DNA from: Spiroplasma mirum ATCC 29335
GTDB taxonomy: Bacteria > Bacillota_I > Bacilli_A > Mycoplasmatales > Mycoplasmataceae
Assembly: GCF_000565195.1 (NCBI RefSeq)
Contig: NZ_CP006720.1
Span: 372,001-436,000, forward strand
DNA: 64,000 nucleotides
Direction of reading: 5' to 3'
Part shown: positions 62,468 through 64,000 of the stretch, in pieces
How the letters are laid out: each line of letters begins with the position of its first letter
Numbering within the stretch: position 1 is the first letter of the stretch
Notes under the pieces: generated by a model
The model's database searches: none
What the model was told of the DNA's origin: nothing
What the model saw: the letters and a program-made list of their open reading frames with translations, nothing else
Program-made: the position numbers and the translations under genes

Positions 62468-64000
62468 ATGTTAGATTCAAAAGATTTGGAAATACTAGAG
62501 GCCTTAAAAGAAAATTTGGACCAGCCTTTTAAAAAAATTAAAAATTTCTTAAATCATATTAAAATATCGCGTGGTGATTTTTATTATCACTTAAATCATA
62601 TTAATAGTGTTTTAAAACATAAGAACAAAACTTTGAATGTTACTAAAATTACCAAAGAAGAGTTTCAAGAAATTTATGAATTAATTACTTCGAAACAGGA
62701 TATATTTTTAAATAGTAATGTTGGTGGTTATATTTTAGTTACTTATGTCTTTTTAAATGACTATACCAAACTAAGTACCATTAGTAAATTACTAAACATT
62801 AGTGTGAATAGTGCTTTTAAGTTAATTACTAAAATTAATGAAACGATTCGCGAAAAATATCACTATGATAAAATTTTAATTTCAAACAGTGGTAACGGGT
62901 ATTTCTTTTGTGGTGATGAATTATCAAAACGGAAATTATTGATTAATCTTAGTATACAAATTAATACAAATAAAAGTAGTAAATTAATTTTAGATTTTAT
63001 TTTTAACAAGTTTAATTTACCATATGGTTATGAAGACTTTTTAAAGATAAAAAATATTTTATTATCTCATAAAAATGATTTATCATTTGTTGAACTCGGG
63101 TGAGATACATTATCCTTAATTTTATTTATCACCTTGGTATATCGTAAAAAATTTAGTGAAGGTCAACAGCTATATTCCAAAATGGCAGACTATGAACAGT
63201 TTTATAAACATCAAAAATCATATAGTATTGCTAGTAAGGTTATTGATGAAATTTGTGAAACCTTTAATATTGAATTTACTTCTAATCAATTTGAAAAATT
63301 ATTTTTATCAAATATGTTTTTATCAAAACATGAAATGATTGTTGCCACCAATAACTTTGGTTATGAATACCAAGTCATTACTAATTTTTTGCAACAATTA
63401 TTTGATCAATTAGAAAAAGAAGGGTATACTATTAATCGCCATGATGCCCAACAACGGTTATTTCGGTTTTTAATTTGAACAAAATACCAATGAGAAAATT
63501 TATGGACAATTGATGCCACCACAAAATTAAAAAAAGATTTTATTAATTCCCGGGTGGAATATAAAACCTTGTTTAAGTTTTTAACTGCTAATTTAAACCA
63601 AAATATTAAAGAAGTTATTAATAAAGAACTAATTGAAAAACAAATTATTGAGTTTACCATTATTTTCATTCCGTATATTAATACTTTTCCCCAAAAAGAT
63701 GTTATTCACAAAGAAGCAATTCTGGTTACTGATTTAAAGGGAAGTTTAGCTAATTTACTAAAAGCAAAGGCAACTGAAATGTTTCCTAATTTTTATATTA
63801 ATAAAATCATTTCGTTAAATAATTATTACAAAAATAAAAATCACTATGATTATTATTTAAAAATTAGCAATGATGTTAACATTGAAAAAGAAAACAAGGG
63901 AATTTACTTTTCTTTAAATACTAATTTAGAAGATATGTTAGCTAAAATTAAATTAGAAAGTTTAGCAATTGAAGATTTATTAGATTTTGAAAAAGCAAAA
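62468..64000 (+). CDS. PRD-type transcriptional regulator / antiterminator (runs off the window end)
   Basis: 511 residues are visible with no break once TGA is Trp. The N-terminal part (DLEILEALKENLDQPFKKIK) and the segment TKLSTISKLLNISVNSAFKL look like paired helix-turn-helix units. A long helical middle with His in plausible PRD positions (FLSKHEMIVATNNFGYEYQV) follows, then a C-terminal region with EAILVTDLKGSLANLLKAKA resembling a IIB-like domain. This is the layout of MtlR/LicR/BglG-type regulators, controlled by PTS phosphorylation. It is probably linked to a PTS or sugar gene beyond the window, not to the dead fru genes. Ribosome site AAGGAGA before ATG 62468. Confidence 0.65.

Noticed and set aside
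525-63480. Apparent truncations of many conserved genes at TGA codons
   Set aside because: TGA falls at conserved Trp positions in valS, lon, thyA, gapN, fmt and others; the genome uses genetic code 4, so these are not stops.
1-64000. Search for CRISPR arrays, insertion sequences, plectrovirus genes, rRNA and oriC
   Set aside because: No regularly spaced repeats, transposase motifs, phage proteins, rRNA segments or DnaA-box clusters were seen.
1-64000. Idea that all frameshifts are sequencing errors
   Set aside because: Essential genes of the same length and composition are intact, and broken genes show combined stops, indels and deletions; only the single homopolymer slips (helicase, ECF S at 38920, DUF2779) are ambiguous.

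Overview
The window reads as the chromosome of a Spiroplasma-like mollicute. It is very AT-rich. Many UGA codons fall inside otherwise intact conserved proteins (valS, lon, thyA, fmt, APC permeases) and must be read as Trp (code 4). Several lipoproteins carry a Spiroplasma-style signal peptide with Cys24, two of them with spiralin-like repeats, and there is a stand-alone mreB although no peptidoglycan genes are present. The species cannot be fixed from sequence alone. No rRNA, CRISPR array, insertion sequence or phage gene was seen; there is one tRNA (Arg-UCU).

Layout. 1-6.3 kb: the start of a MATE exporter (minus strand), a PLD-helicase fusion with one frameshift, and a decayed superfamily-1 helicase. 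6.3-8.6 kb: a cobalamin riboswitch heading a small uptake locus (DUF4430-like protein, ECF S component, second broken DUF4430-like protein). 8.8-10.2 kb: a broken lipoprotein and a broken membrane protein. 10.2-11.6 kb: rplU-prp-rpmA. 11.6-19.6 kb: mostly decay (coiled-coil protein, transporters of the MFS-like, NSS and AEC types, spiralin-like lipoproteins) around an intact DEAD-box RNA helicase. 19.6-30.1 kb: T-box-valS, broken trmFO, gapN, broken ridA, bcp, a MATE exporter and an N/Q/P-rich membrane-anchored protein. 30.3-40 kb: thyA-folA-plsC-deoA, scpA-scpB-rluB, a deoxynucleoside kinase, ppa, a coiled-coil protein and an ECF S component. 40-47 kb: tRNA-Arg, a DUF3196-like gene, tig, CIRCE-controlled lon and mreB. 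47-58 kb: a large broken coiled-coil gene, two APC permeases, an anchored charged protein, a DUF2779 nuclease-like gene, fmt and an ECF S component. 58-64 kb: a broken fruR-fruA-fruK operon and an intact PRD-type regulator running off the end.

How the parts fit. Core information processing (translation, tRNA charging, ribosome maturation, chromosome condensation, proteostasis) and nucleotide salvage are intact and sit in short operons with recognisable promoters, leaders and hairpin terminators. Accessory transport and surface genes are in every stage of loss, from one homopolymer slip to many stops and frameshifts. Fructose import is clearly dead. The B12 uptake locus, by contrast, keeps its riboswitch and two of its three genes, and is the most distinctive system in the window. 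A set of coiled-coil genes of unknown role sits on the minus strand between plus-strand operons; one is intact and three are broken.
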